Both the position numbers and the translations under genes were made by a program. From contig JAWOHX010000008.1 in assembly GCA_046484975.1 (NCBI GenBank), forward strand, positions 1-17,476: a stretch of 17,476 nt of DNA, in the 5' to 3' direction. Positions 1-7,494 of this stretch are shown one piece after another. Below the pieces are notes generated by a model. That model was not told where the DNA came from and ran no database searches. It saw nothing but the letters and a program-made list of their open reading frames with translations. Every line of letters starts with the position of its first letter. Position 1 is the stretch's first letter. Source of the DNA: JAWOHX01 sp046484975. GTDB taxonomy: Bacteria; Bacillota; Clostridia; DUPQ01.

Positions 1-511
1 TGTCCAGAACCTTCAGCTGATGGGTTTTCCGATAGATCAGGAAACCGCTGGTGGGATTGGGGGTTGTGGGAATGAAGACGGAATTGTAAATTTCCCCGTC
101 CAGATTGATATGCTCATTGGTGATGAACCCGATGCTGTAGGATTTCTCCATCGGGAACTCCACCATCACGACTTTTAAAAAACTGGTGTCGTCGTCCCTC
201 ATCAACGTTTTGATGATGTCCTTGACCGGGGAATAAATGGTGCGGATGATGGGGATTTTCGACAAAAAAGTTTCGATGAAATGCGCTATTTTTTTACCGA
301 GGTAATTGTTGGATATGAACCCGGTGATAAAAATCAAAATCAATGCAATGATGATGCCAAGCCCCGGGATCCTGACTTTTATCAACGCTTCCAGGGGAAT
401 CCCGATGAAACCGTCCAAAAATCTGACGGAAATGAAGATGAAATATATGGTGATTCCTATGGGTAGGAGCAAGATAAGACCAGTGATAAACATTTTCTTG
501 ATTTTTTTCAT
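1..511 (-). CDS. DUF502 family membrane protein (3' end cut off by window edge)
   Basis: The leftward reading frame from the ATG at 511 gives 170 residues and runs off the window start. Residues 8-30 and 49-67 are strongly hydrophobic and should be two membrane segments. A soluble part follows that ends, within the window, with the motif PTTPNPTSGF (residues 148-157), which is typical of DUF502 proteins. The family is widespread in bacteria and plants and has no firmly established biochemical function. An AGGAGG site lies six to eight bases before the ATG, and a good promoter lies upstream (552-579). The gene diverges from the Tad-like cluster, so a shared function is not implied. The family call is from recognised sequence character; the C-terminus is not visible. 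Confidence 0.8.
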   Translation of the reverse strand, partial: MKKIKKMFITGLILLLPIGITIYFIFISVRFLDGFIGIPLEALIKVRIPGLGIIIALILIFITGFISNNYLGKKIAHFIETFLSKIPIIRTIYSPVKDIIKTLMRDDDTSFLKVVMVEFPMEKSYSIGFITNEHINLDGEIYNSVFIPTTPNPTSGFLIYRKTHQLKVLD

Positions 512-551
512 GGAATCCTCCTGTTCTTTTTTTTGTGGATCTGGCAATTTC

Positions 552-579
552 ATTATATCATCAAAAAGAAAATTGTGAA
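552..579 (-). promoter_or_regulatory. Sigma-A-type promoter for the DUF502 gene
   Basis: On the minus strand a -35 element TTCACA (574-579, five of six consensus bases) is followed after 16 bases by a perfect -10 TATAAT (552-557). It has the TGn extension (TGATATAAT). The -10 ends about 40 bases before the ATG at 511. This is the best promoter match in the 512-687 divergent gap. Confidence 0.6.
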
Positions 580-687
580 TCTTATGAATCAATATGGATA
601 AGAGGGAAAATATAAACGACAGGATAATGACAATATATACCATATCGGTTATCATATGACTGAAACGGGAAAGGAGGGGAATGCTGC
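580..687 (+). promoter_or_regulatory. Leader region of the Tad-like cluster, promoter not clear
   Basis: This AT-rich stretch separates the DUF502 promoter from the first Tad-like gene. A strong Shine-Dalgarno AAGGAGGGG lies at 671-679, eight bases before the ATG at 688. Promoter candidates are weak: TTGTGA (573-578) with GATAAG (597-602) at 18 bases, or an isolated GATAAT (623-628) without a -35. The cluster may need an activator or an alternative sigma factor, but that is inference. Confidence 0.35.
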
Positions 688-1461
688 ATGGGGACAGGGG
701 TATGTCTGGAATGCAAAGACAAGGCATTTCTTGAAAAACTCAAGGAATACATCTGTTTGCACCATCATGAGATGAAACTGTCCGATGACAAGGGACAAGG
801 AGAGATATGTGTCACAATCGGAGAAGAGGAAGGGCAAATACCCATGTACCAGAAAGCCTCCGCAGTTTATTCAGAAATCATGGGTGCAACCCTTGCCGGC
901 GAGCAGGGATACAGACAATTACGGATGGAAGGCACTGCCGAACTGGTGGGGGTCATCGCCCCCGGTTTCACGGACAAAAGCGGTGCCATACTGGAAATGT
1001 GCGAGTCCTTGACCAAGGACATGAAGAAAGTCCTTTATCTGAGCCCTGATGCCTTCCTGACAACCCATTGCCCGTTCCGGGGAAAGCGGGAAAGGGACTT
1101 CTCTGAGTTGTACCATGCCATCCATCATCGGGACGAGAACCTGAACCAGGTCATGGAGAGTCTCATCGGGTATGATGAGATAAGAAGAGTCTATTACATC
1201 CGAAACATCTATCCGACCCCGGACCTGTCCATGACGGAGGAAGACATGGTTTTTTTCATCTGTGCCCTGAAGGAAAACAGGACGTATGACTGCATCCTGC
1301 TGGATATCCCTCCCGCCGTCACAAGTAGCCATATGACACTCATCCGGGCCTGCCACAGGAAGGTGTTGGTTGCATGGGGGCGGGATCCAAGGGGTGAAGA
1401 GATAAGGCTGCTGATGGAGCGCCAGGGATGGGAAGGGCTGAAGTGTGTTGACCTTGAATGA
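688..1461 (+). CDS. CpaE/TadZ-like protein with degenerate P-loop
   Basis: A 257-residue protein placed directly before cpaF, where Tad loci carry CpaE/TadZ, the MinD/ParA-like factor that places the secretion apparatus in the cell. The C-terminal two thirds keep the outline of a MinD-like fold: a beta strand with a loop at 87-105, then KKVLYLSP (113-120) matching the strand after the P-loop helix, and YDCILLDIPP (200-209) matching Walker B. The loop reads APGFTDKSGA where GGVGKTT would be expected, so Walker A is not intact and ATP binding is doubtful. Residues 1-80 would be a receiver-like or unique region. The start is fixed by AAGGAGGGG at 671-679. The gene overlaps cpaF by 17 bases, which suggests translational coupling. 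The assignment rests on context plus the fold-like pattern; direct similarity is weak. Confidence 0.6.
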   Translation: MGTGVCLECKDKAFLEKLKEYICLHHHEMKLSDDKGQGEICVTIGEEEGQIPMYQKASAVYSEIMGATLAGEQGYRQLRMEGTAELVGVIAPGFTDKSGAILEMCESLTKDMKKVLYLSPDAFLTTHCPFRGKRERDFSELYHAIHHRDENLNQVMESLIGYDEIRRVYYIRNIYPTPDLSMTEEDMVFFICALKENRTYDCILLDIPPAVTSSHMTLIRACHRKVLVAWGRDPRGEEIRLLMERQGWEGLKCVDLE

Positions 1462-2641
1462 ATGGATAGATGAGGTCAAAAGCCTGTTGTCTGAACGAAT
1501 GCAAAGGGAAAAAAATCTTTCGGAACAGGAAATCAGAAGCATCATCACCGGGTATGTCTTTTCCCCGGGAAACCCTTGCGGAGAGCTGTTTTCCGAGAAA
1601 GCCGGGGCAGTCTACCGGGCTTGCAGCGAGGTCATCGGCTACTCGGTGATCCAGCCCCTTGTGGAAGATGATTCCGTCACGGAGATCATGATCAACGGGC
1701 TCACCGTCTTTTATGAAAAAGAAACGAAAATCCATGAGTGGAAGACAAAGCTTGAGGATGAAAAACAGCTCAATCGAATCATCCAGGTGCTTTGCGAGAA
1801 ATCTGACAGGACAGTGAACCTTTCCGCTCCCATTGTGGATGCATGCCTGAAAGGCGGGATGAGGGCCAACATCGTTCTTTCCCCGGTATCCGTTGGAAGC
1901 CATTCGGTGACCATCAGAAAATTCCCGCAGAAACCCTTCTCCCACAGCTACCTGCTGGAACAGGGATTCCTCAGCGAGGAGTCATACCTGTTCCTTGACA
2001 AGCTTGTCCGGGCGAAATACAACATATTCATATGCGGTGGTGCAGGAACTGGGAAAACCACCCTGTTGAATGTACTGATGGGCTCCATCGGAAATGATGA
2101 AAGGATCATTACCATCGAGGACAGTGCTGAGTTGAAACCCCATACGGTGAAGAATTCGGTACGCCTGGAAGCCAGGAATAAGAACCTGGAGGGAAAAGGG
2201 GAAATAACCATAAGGGATCTGATCCGGGCAAGCCTCAGAATGCGTCCAGACCGAATCATCGTAGGAGAAGTAAGGGGAGCGGAAGCCCTGGACATGCTTC
2301 AGGCCATGAACACCGGACATGAAGGATCCCTGTCCACGGGACATGCCAATTCCTGCATGGACATGGTTTCCCGGCTTGAAACCATGGTCCTCATGGGAAG
2401 CCCCCTTCCCCTCAAGGCCGTACGGAGACAGATATCCGGGGCCATTGATATTTTCATCTTCGTGTCCAGGGATAAAGGCCGGCGGAAAATCATTCAGATC
2501 TGTGAGACCAACCTCCGAAACGAGGATGAGATCATGTTCAATGAGCTCTATACTCATGACAACGGAAAAGGAACCCTTGTGAGAAAAAATCCTTTGATGA
2601 AAACAATGAAGATGGAAAGGCTGGAATCTTTTCAAGGATGA
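1445..2641 (+). CDS. cpaF: CpaF/TadA-type secretion ATPase
   Basis: A 398-residue hexameric ATPase of the type II/IV secretion family that powers assembly of Flp/Tad pili at the inner face of the membrane. The Walker A motif GGAGTGKTT is at 198-206, the Asp-box-like TIEDSAEL at 223-230, Walker B RIIVGEVRG at 270-278 with catalytic Glu275, and the His box GHEGSLSTGHAN at 291-302. An N-terminal helical region (about 1-75) and the N-terminal domain around EIMINGL (80-86) precede the motor. Length and motif order fit CpaF rather than PilB or VirB11. The start is a GTG inside the end of the preceding gene, with AAGGG seven bases upstream. The end overlaps the next gene as ATGA. All key catalytic residues are present. 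Confidence 0.93.
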   Translation: MLTLNEWIDEVKSLLSERMQREKNLSEQEIRSIITGYVFSPGNPCGELFSEKAGAVYRACSEVIGYSVIQPLVEDDSVTEIMINGLTVFYEKETKIHEWKTKLEDEKQLNRIIQVLCEKSDRTVNLSAPIVDACLKGGMRANIVLSPVSVGSHSVTIRKFPQKPFSHSYLLEQGFLSEESYLFLDKLVRAKYNIFICGGAGTGKTTLLNVLMGSIGNDERIITIEDSAELKPHTVKNSVRLEARNKNLEGKGEITIRDLIRASLRMRPDRIIVGEVRGAEALDMLQAMNTGHEGSLSTGHANSCMDMVSRLETMVLMGSPLPLKAVRRQISGAIDIFIFVSRDKGRRKIIQICETNLRNEDEIMFNELYTHDNGKGTLVRKNPLMKTMKMERLESFQG

Positions 2642-3342
2642 AAAACATGAAAAAAGCGGCCTTGCACGCAGGAATGGCCGGGATGTTTGTCTTTGCATTG
2701 TACAGGAACGTATTGATTTCGGTCCTGGCTGGCATAACGATTGCAACCTGTGTCCTTCTCGATAAAAAAGCGATTGCTCAGGACAGGAAGAAACAAGGTG
2801 AGCTTTTGTTTTTCAATTATCTCAACTGTCTTCTTCCCCTGTTCAATGTAAGCAGGCCCCTAATACATACCTTGGATCATGCGGCAATGGATTATTGCGT
2901 CATTTACGGGGAGGATCTGTTCATCCAGGCCCTACGTCAGGGACTCAACCAGGCCAAGGTCGCCCATGACCTGGGAAAAGCACTGGAACATGCAGCGCAG
3001 AGATTTCTCAGCGAGGACATGGCCGTGTTCTCTTCGGTGCTGGTGCTTTGTGAAAAATCGGGAGGGGATATCGCAGAGTCGGTGAAAAGCAGCATCGAAA
3101 TGATCCGGGACAAAATAAACATCAGGCTGGAGATGGAAATGATGCTTGCGGAAAAGCAGATTGAGCAAAGAATCATATCAGTGATGCCGGTTGTACTTCT
3201 GCTATTGTTCTCCCTGACCTCGCCGGAATATCTGGAGCCTCTGTATTCGACGACTGGAGGACGGGTCACCATGACCTTTGCCGGCTTTGTCATGTTGCTT
3301 CAAGGCATCATAGGAAAGAAAATATCGAGGATTGAGGTATGA
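2638..3342 (+). CDS. TadB-like inner-membrane platform protein (T2SS-F family)
   Basis: A 234-residue membrane protein in the TadB position after cpaF. Residues 10-42 are hydrophobic, a soluble helical part with the T2SS-F-like stretch LCEKSGGDIAESV (137-149) follows, and two further membrane segments lie at about 178-194 and 210-227. TadB and TadC form the platform on which the CpaF ATPase acts to extrude pilin. It is shorter than many TadB proteins (about 300 residues), the loss being at the N-terminus. The ATG at 2638 overlaps the cpaF stop by four bases (ATGA). A second in-frame ATG at 2647 has better spacing from the AAGG at 2634-2637, so the start is uncertain by three codons. Confidence 0.8.
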   Translation: MKNMKKAALHAGMAGMFVFALYRNVLISVLAGITIATCVLLDKKAIAQDRKKQGELLFFNYLNCLLPLFNVSRPLIHTLDHAAMDYCVIYGEDLFIQALRQGLNQAKVAHDLGKALEHAAQRFLSEDMAVFSSVLVLCEKSGGDIAESVKSSIEMIRDKINIRLEMEMMLAEKQIEQRIISVMPVVLLLLFSLTSPEYLEPLYSTTGGRVTMTFAGFVMLLQGIIGKKISRIEV

Positions 3343-3346
3343 GCAC

Positions 3347-4165
3347 ATGAGTCTCATCCTGTATTTCATTTCTTTGGCGTTGTTCTGCATCGGCGGAAGA
3401 AACAGGAAAACTTCCTTCATCCTGTCCCACGCCAACTATACAAAATTCCTTCAGGGACCCAGTCTGGTTCTGGCTGGAATACTGGGGGGAAGCACAATCA
3501 AACGGCTGGTACCTCTTTACGGCAACAGAAAAATCAAAAACCTGTCTCTCTGCCACCGGGCAAGCATCATCTCCTCCTTTGTCATATTCGCCTTTTTCCC
3601 CGCCCTATGCGGATGCATTCAGGACATATCCCATGTGGAAGTGTTCCTTTCATACGGGGTACTGGCCCTGGGGACCTGCCTCCCGGAATGGGATCTATGG
3701 AGCAAAGGAAAGAAACGAATGCAGTCCATCCTCCTGGATTACCCTTCCTTCGCCATGGAATTCGCACTTATGGTGAATGCAGGATTGACACCCCAAAAAT
3801 CCTGGATGATGGCAAGCGAAAAAAACAACGCCACGGAATTCTATCTGGAAGCCGGAAAAGTGAGCCTCCGCTGCAATACGGGCAGCCCGTTTGTCGATAG
3901 CCTGATGGTTTTTTCAGCAGGCCTTGCCATACCTGAAATCAACACCTTCGTCTCCGTCATCACCCAGAGTGTGAAGAACGGGGGTCAGGACATGACCCAC
4001 ATGTTGAAAAGGCATGCACTGCAATGCTGGGATAAAAGAAGGATGGAAGTCCGGAAAAGAGCCGAGGAGGCAGGCGCAAAATTGGTTTTTCCATTGATGT
4101 TGGGACTGGTGGGAATCATTGCCATCCTTGTCTTCCCTGCGGTTTACATGATAAAGAATTTCTAG
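3347..4165 (+). CDS. TadC-like inner-membrane platform protein (T2SS-F family)
   Basis: A 272-residue membrane protein in the TadC position. The N-terminus is hydrophobic (1-15), further hydrophobic stretches lie at about 39-50, 71-91 and 100-112, and a C-terminal membrane pair-like segment lies at 246-268. The T2SS-F signature region is visible as FAMEFALMVNAGLTP (135-149) and the later SVKNGGQDMTHML (208-220). It would pair with TadB in the pilus platform. I chose the ATG at 3347, which leaves a four-base gap after tadB and has GAGG nine bases upstream. An in-frame TTG at 3332 would add five residues and overlap tadB, and is less likely. Confidence 0.8.
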   Translation: MSLILYFISLALFCIGGRNRKTSFILSHANYTKFLQGPSLVLAGILGGSTIKRLVPLYGNRKIKNLSLCHRASIISSFVIFAFFPALCGCIQDISHVEVFLSYGVLALGTCLPEWDLWSKGKKRMQSILLDYPSFAMEFALMVNAGLTPQKSWMMASEKNNATEFYLEAGKVSLRCNTGSPFVDSLMVFSAGLAIPEINTFVSVITQSVKNGGQDMTHMLKRHALQCWDKRRMEVRKRAEEAGAKLVFPLMLGLVGIIAILVFPAVYMIKNF

Positions 4166-4178
4166 AAGGAGGTAGTGC

Positions 4179-4349
4179 ATGAGCAGGATTATGAAATGCA
4201 AAAGGGGAATGGGAACGGTGGAGATTGTCATCATCATTGCTGTTTTGGTGGGTGTGGCCCTTCTGTTCCGGGAAGCAATCATGAATTTCGTCACGGAGAT
4301 CATCAACAGCATATTCAACAACGAGGATATCATCACGAAACTGACATAG
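4179..4349 (+). CDS. Flp1-like type IVb prepilin
   Basis: A 56-residue protein. A short basic leader MSRIMKCKRG is followed by MGTVE and then a hydrophobic helix (about residues 16-30, with IVIII and AVLVGVALLF). This is the class III prepilin pattern: prepilin peptidase would cut after Gly10, leaving Glu at +5 of the mature pilin. Size, the GMGTVE junction and the short polar tail fit the Flp1-like pilin family common in Clostridia. It would be the main filament subunit or the exported substrate. A strong AAGGAGG (4166-4172) sits six bases before the ATG and is the best ribosome site in the cluster, as expected for a highly made subunit. tadC ends 13 bases upstream and the FHA gene starts nine bases downstream. 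No prepilin peptidase is present in the window. Confidence 0.85.
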   Translation: MSRIMKCKRGMGTVEIVIIIAVLVGVALLFREAIMNFVTEIINSIFNNEDIITKLT

Positions 4350-4358
4350 GAGGAGCAT

Positions 4359-5303
4359 ATGAAAGCTGAACTCATGACAGGCCCAAGCGGGGCGTTCGTT
4401 CAATTGGAAGGGGAAGCGCTGTGTCCATTGTACATGGTTTATATGGTCCAGCGCGCCAGGCCGGCGCAATTTCTGCCATTGCGTGTTTCCCACAGGGAAC
4501 AGGGTATGAAAGTCATCCATCATGTCGGTGAACGGATTACCCTGAAGGAGCATTTTACGAACAAAGGCGCTTGCAGGAAGGATATCATCATTTTCCTGGA
4601 AACGATGGTGAGGGTACTGAAGGTTTCGGAGGAATACCTTCTGGACGAGAACCATGTCTTTGTGTCAGAGGAGCATGTGTTCATCGACCGGGACTTGAGG
4701 GAGATCAGTGTCATGTTCCATCCTTTTCAGAGAAGCGATTTCAAGGGAGCCTGCAGGAAGCTGCTGACTTATGTCCTTGGAAACTATTTCACGGGAAAGG
4801 ACCTTTGGGATGAGAGATGGAGGAACAACCTGCTTTTCGAGATGAAAAACGAACCGTTCTGCTTAGACCGGCTGTTGAACGTTGCCCTGGAAAGCCGGCA
4901 AGAGGCGGGAACTGAGAAAAAACCATCCCGGATCGATCCGGTGGAAACCATGGGAAAAATCAGGGACTGGTTTTTCGCGAGAACCAAAGCCCTGGACGCC
5001 ACCGGTCTTCTGACCAAGGAAACCGAGGACCATTGCCTGATCAATGTGTGTGATGTTGATAAAAAAATCTATCTGGACAGTGAAGGGATGACGCTGGGCA
5101 GAGATAAAATTTCCCCGAAGAACAAACAGCTGGGAAGGATTCATGCCAGGATATTCTTCTCGGAGGACCATGTCTTAATCACGGATTTGGGAAGCAGGAA
5201 CGGAACATTCCTCAACGGGGAAAAACTAAAAAAGCACACCCCCTATGAAATTGAAAAAGGCGACATCATCGGTTTTGCGGAAGAGGAGTTCATGCTCTGT
5301 TGA
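4359..5303 (+). CDS. DUF6382-like/FHA domain protein of the Tad-type locus
   Basis: A 314-residue soluble protein. Residues 1-170 resemble the DUF6382 region that accompanies clostridial Flp loci. A linker (about 180-225) leads to a C-terminal FHA domain (about 225-314), a phosphothreonine-binding module. Its landmarks are LGRDK (246-250), RIHARI (260-265) and GSRNGTFLNG (278-287). The Ser of the usual SRxH motif is replaced by Gly259 (sequence LGRIHA), so phosphopeptide binding may be weakened or altered. The likely role is regulatory or scaffolding, linking assembly to a Ser/Thr kinase or to another pilus protein; no kinase or phosphatase lies in the window. The start has AGGAGG at 4348-4353, overlapping the flp1 stop. 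The gene meets wecB tail-to-tail with a 14-base overlap. Confidence 0.75.
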   Translation: MKAELMTGPSGAFVQLEGEALCPLYMVYMVQRARPAQFLPLRVSHREQGMKVIHHVGERITLKEHFTNKGACRKDIIIFLETMVRVLKVSEEYLLDENHVFVSEEHVFIDRDLREISVMFHPFQRSDFKGACRKLLTYVLGNYFTGKDLWDERWRNNLLFEMKNEPFCLDRLLNVALESRQEAGTEKKPSRIDPVETMGKIRDWFFARTKALDATGLLTKETEDHCLINVCDVDKKIYLDSEGMTLGRDKISPKNKQLGRIHARIFFSEDHVLITDLGSRNGTFLNGEKLKKHTPYEIEKGDIIGFAEEEFMLC

Positions 5304-6420
5304 AATATTCCAGGAGGATGCGGACGATTCTCTCTGAAGCATGGCCATCCCCGTAGGGATTGGTGGCATGTGCCATATCAGCATAAGCGACGGAATCGGT
5401 CAGCAGGATCTTTGCATCGGCATAAACCGCTTGTTCCCCCGTGCCCGTCAGTTTAACGGTTCCCGCCGCCACCGCCTCAGGCCGTTCGGTTTCTCTCCTT
5501 AGGACAAGAACGGGCTTGCCCAAGGCCGGAGCTTCCTCCTGAAGCCCGCCGGAATCCGTCATCACCATATATGACCGCGCCATCAGATTGTGAAGGTCCA
5601 TGACATTGACAGGTTCGGTCAACAGGATGTTTTCATAATTCCGAAGCATGGGCATCACCGTTTCCTGGACCGCATGGTTCAGGTGGACAGGATAGACAAA
5701 CAATACATCCGGAAAATCCCGGGCGATTCCCACAACCCCCCGACAAATGTCAACAAGAGGCTGACCCAGGTTTTCCCTTCTGTGGGCAGTGAGGGTGATG
5801 ACCCGATTTTTTTTGTAATCAATCTGATTCAGGGCTTTGCATTCAAAGACATGGCTTGATGAAACCGTGGTCTTCAGTGCATCGATGACGGTATTCCCAG
5901 TGACATGGACCGTGTTTTCAGGAATGCCTTCCTTCAGAAGGTTCTCCCGGTTTGACAGGGTGGGAGCGAAATGCAAGGATGCGAGTTTGGAGGTCAGCGT
6001 GCGATTCATCTCCTCGGGAAAAGGTGAATACCTGTCGTATGTGCGTAAACCCGCCTCCACATGGCCAACGGGGATTTTTTTATAGAAAGCTGCCAGGGCG
6101 GACACAAAACAAGTGGCGGTGTCCCCGTGGACCAGGACCATGTCAGGGGGGTTGGTTTCCAGTACATGCCCCAGTTTTTCCAGGATGCTGTGTGTGATGT
6201 ATTCCAAGGTCTGGGATTTTCTCATGATTCCAAGGTCATACCGGGGCGAGATGCCAAACACATCCAGGACCTGCTTCAACATCTCCCGATGCTGTCCGGT
6301 GGCACATACCTGAACATCGAAAGCTTCCATCCGTTCAAGCTCTTTGACCAGAGGGGCCATTTTCACCGCATCGGGACGGGTGCCGAGGACGGGCATGATT
6401 TTAATTCTTTTCATGGTCAT
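5290..6420 (-). CDS. wecB: UDP-N-acetylglucosamine 2-epimerase (non-hydrolysing)
   Basis: A 376-residue cytoplasmic enzyme that interconverts UDP-GlcNAc and UDP-ManNAc, the donor for teichoic-acid linkage units, capsules or other surface polymers. Family marks are GTRPDAVKMAPL (13-24), LVHGDTAT (96-103), HVEAGLRT (120-127), PFPEEMNR (133-140), TAHRREN (211-217) and DSGGLQEEAPALGKPVL (289-305). All the expected acidic and His catalytic positions (Asp100, Glu122, Glu136, His213) are present. Length is normal. The ATG at 6420 lies inside the end of wecA (20-base overlap), with AAGGGG nine bases upstream; an ATG two codons later is possible. It is the last gene of the prfA operon and directly follows the matching lipid-carrier transferase. 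It could equally be named mnaA. Confidence 0.95.
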   Translation of the reverse strand: MTMKRIKIMPVLGTRPDAVKMAPLVKELERMEAFDVQVCATGQHREMLKQVLDVFGISPRYDLGIMRKSQTLEYITHSILEKLGHVLETNPPDMVLVHGDTATCFVSALAAFYKKIPVGHVEAGLRTYDRYSPFPEEMNRTLTSKLASLHFAPTLSNRENLLKEGIPENTVHVTGNTVIDALKTTVSSSHVFECKALNQIDYKKNRVITLTAHRRENLGQPLVDICRGVVGIARDFPDVLFVYPVHLNHAVQETVMPMLRNYENILLTEPVNVMDLHNLMARSYMVMTDSGGLQEEAPALGKPVLVLRRETERPEAVAAGTVKLTGTGEQAVYADAKILLTDSVAYADMAHATNPYGDGHASERIVRILLEYFNRA

Positions 6421-7492
6421 TCATGGAATCCCCTTTCCTGGAATGGGAAGGAATATACAGGAACAAAACAGCCATGATCATGATAGCAAGCAGAATGATC
6501 AATAAATATCCCATGTTCTGCATGCCCTGTCCTGCGAGGAGAATGGAAAAAATTCCGAGGAGGATGCTGGCGGAATACAGGATGAGGACCGTGTTCTTCT
6601 GGCTTAAGCCCATGTCAATAAGCCTATGGTGGATGTGCTGCCGGTCTCCCTGGGAAACGGGTCTTCTTTTGATGATTCGTCGCAGGAACGCCAGGATGAT
6701 GTCAAGGATGGGAAGACCGAAGGCGATGATGGGGATGAACAGGGACAGGGCCGCATAGGATTTCAATGTCCCCTGTATGGAGACCAGGGCCAGGGTAAAG
6801 CCGATGAAAGCGGAACCGGATTCCCCCATGAAAATTTTCGCCGGATTGAAATTGAAGGGCAAAAAACCAAGACAACCTCCCGCAAGGGCGATGAGCACGA
6901 TGGAGACATAAGATCCCACCATTTCCGCATCGGGGCGGATCAGTGAAATGACAAAGAGGGTCAATGCACAGATAGCGCCCGTCCCGCCTGCCAGCCCATC
7001 CAGCCCATCCACCAGGTTGAAAGCGTTGGTCAAGGCGAATATCCAGAAAATGGTGACCAGGAAAGAAATGACAGGGGGAAGGATAATGACTGTGTTGATG
7101 TCCGTAGGATTGGTGAAGGATTCAAAACGGGAACCGGAAATCAATATGGCTGTGACTGCGGCGGCAATCTGGAAAAGGGCCTTGATACTGGGTTTGAGCT
7201 CATGGATGTCATCCAGTATCCCCATGGCCATGATGATGACAATCCCGGCCGCGAGGCCGATGAGTTCCCAGCTTGCGACAAAGGAAGTGTTGAACAGGTA
7301 ATTCATCAGGATGGAGAAGCCAAAGCCGATGATGATGGACAGCCCGCCCAGGAGAGGAATGGGTTTCTCATGGATGTGCCTGTCTTTATGTGGGACACTG
7401 ATCGCACCGGAACGAAGTGCAACTTTTTTGACCAGAGGATAGACGACGATGGAAACGGCGAAGGCGAACAGGAATGTCAGAAAAAAACTCAT
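6401..7492 (-). CDS. Undecaprenyl-phosphate N-acetylhexosamine-1-phosphate transferase (WecA/TagO type)
   Basis: A polytopic membrane enzyme of about 363 residues that loads GlcNAc-1-phosphate onto undecaprenyl phosphate, the first membrane step in teichoic acid or surface polysaccharide synthesis. About ten hydrophobic segments are visible. Family motifs, in order, are LDDIHEL, NAFNLVDGLDGLAGG, FMGESGSAFIG and RQHIHHRL. The third motif normally reads G-D-x-G-S; here the Asp is Glu, at a position that binds magnesium in the related MraY. An ATG at 7498 overlaps the deaminase stop (ATGA), but GAGGAG (7501-7506) is only two bases from it and eight bases from the ATG at 7492, so I take 7492. It is co-transcribed with wecB. 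TagO, TarO and WecA cannot be told apart here. Confidence 0.93.
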   Translation of the reverse strand: MSFFLTFLFAFAVSIVVYPLVKKVALRSGAISVPHKDRHIHEKPIPLLGGLSIIIGFGFSILMNYLFNTSFVASWELIGLAAGIVIIMAMGILDDIHELKPSIKALFQIAAAVTAILISGSRFESFTNPTDINTVIILPPVISFLVTIFWIFALTNAFNLVDGLDGLAGGTGAICALTLFVISLIRPDAEMVGSYVSIVLIALAGGCLGFLPFNFNPAKIFMGESGSAFIGFTLALVSIQGTLKSYAALSLFIPIIAFGLPILDIILAFLRRIIKRRPVSQGDRQHIHHRLIDMGLSQKNTVLILYSASILLGIFSILLAGQGMQNMGYLLIILLAIMIMAVLFLYIPSHSRKGDSMNDHEKN

Positions 7493-7494
7493 CC

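Noticed and set aside
306..578. Short plus-strand frames (281-466 and 306-578) in the first 600 bases
   Set aside because: They are antisense to the DUF502 gene and its promoter. The DUF502 motif PTTPNPTSGF and its promoter support the minus strand.
919..1548. A 209-codon open frame on the minus strand
   Set aside because: It is antisense to the TadZ-like gene and the start of cpaF. The plus-strand gene has the ribosome site and operon context.
1982..2746. A 254-codon open frame on the minus strand
   Set aside because: It is antisense to cpaF, whose Walker and His-box motifs prove the plus-strand reading.
3332..3346. TTG start for the TadC-like gene
   Set aside because: The ATG at 3347 gives a cleaner hydrophobic N-terminus, a GAGG nine bases upstream and no overlap with tadB.
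6992..7009. Direct repeat of CAGCCCATC, two copies
   Set aside because: It encodes the repeated Asp-Gly-Leu of the WecA/TagO motif VDGLDGLAGG, so protein sequence explains it.
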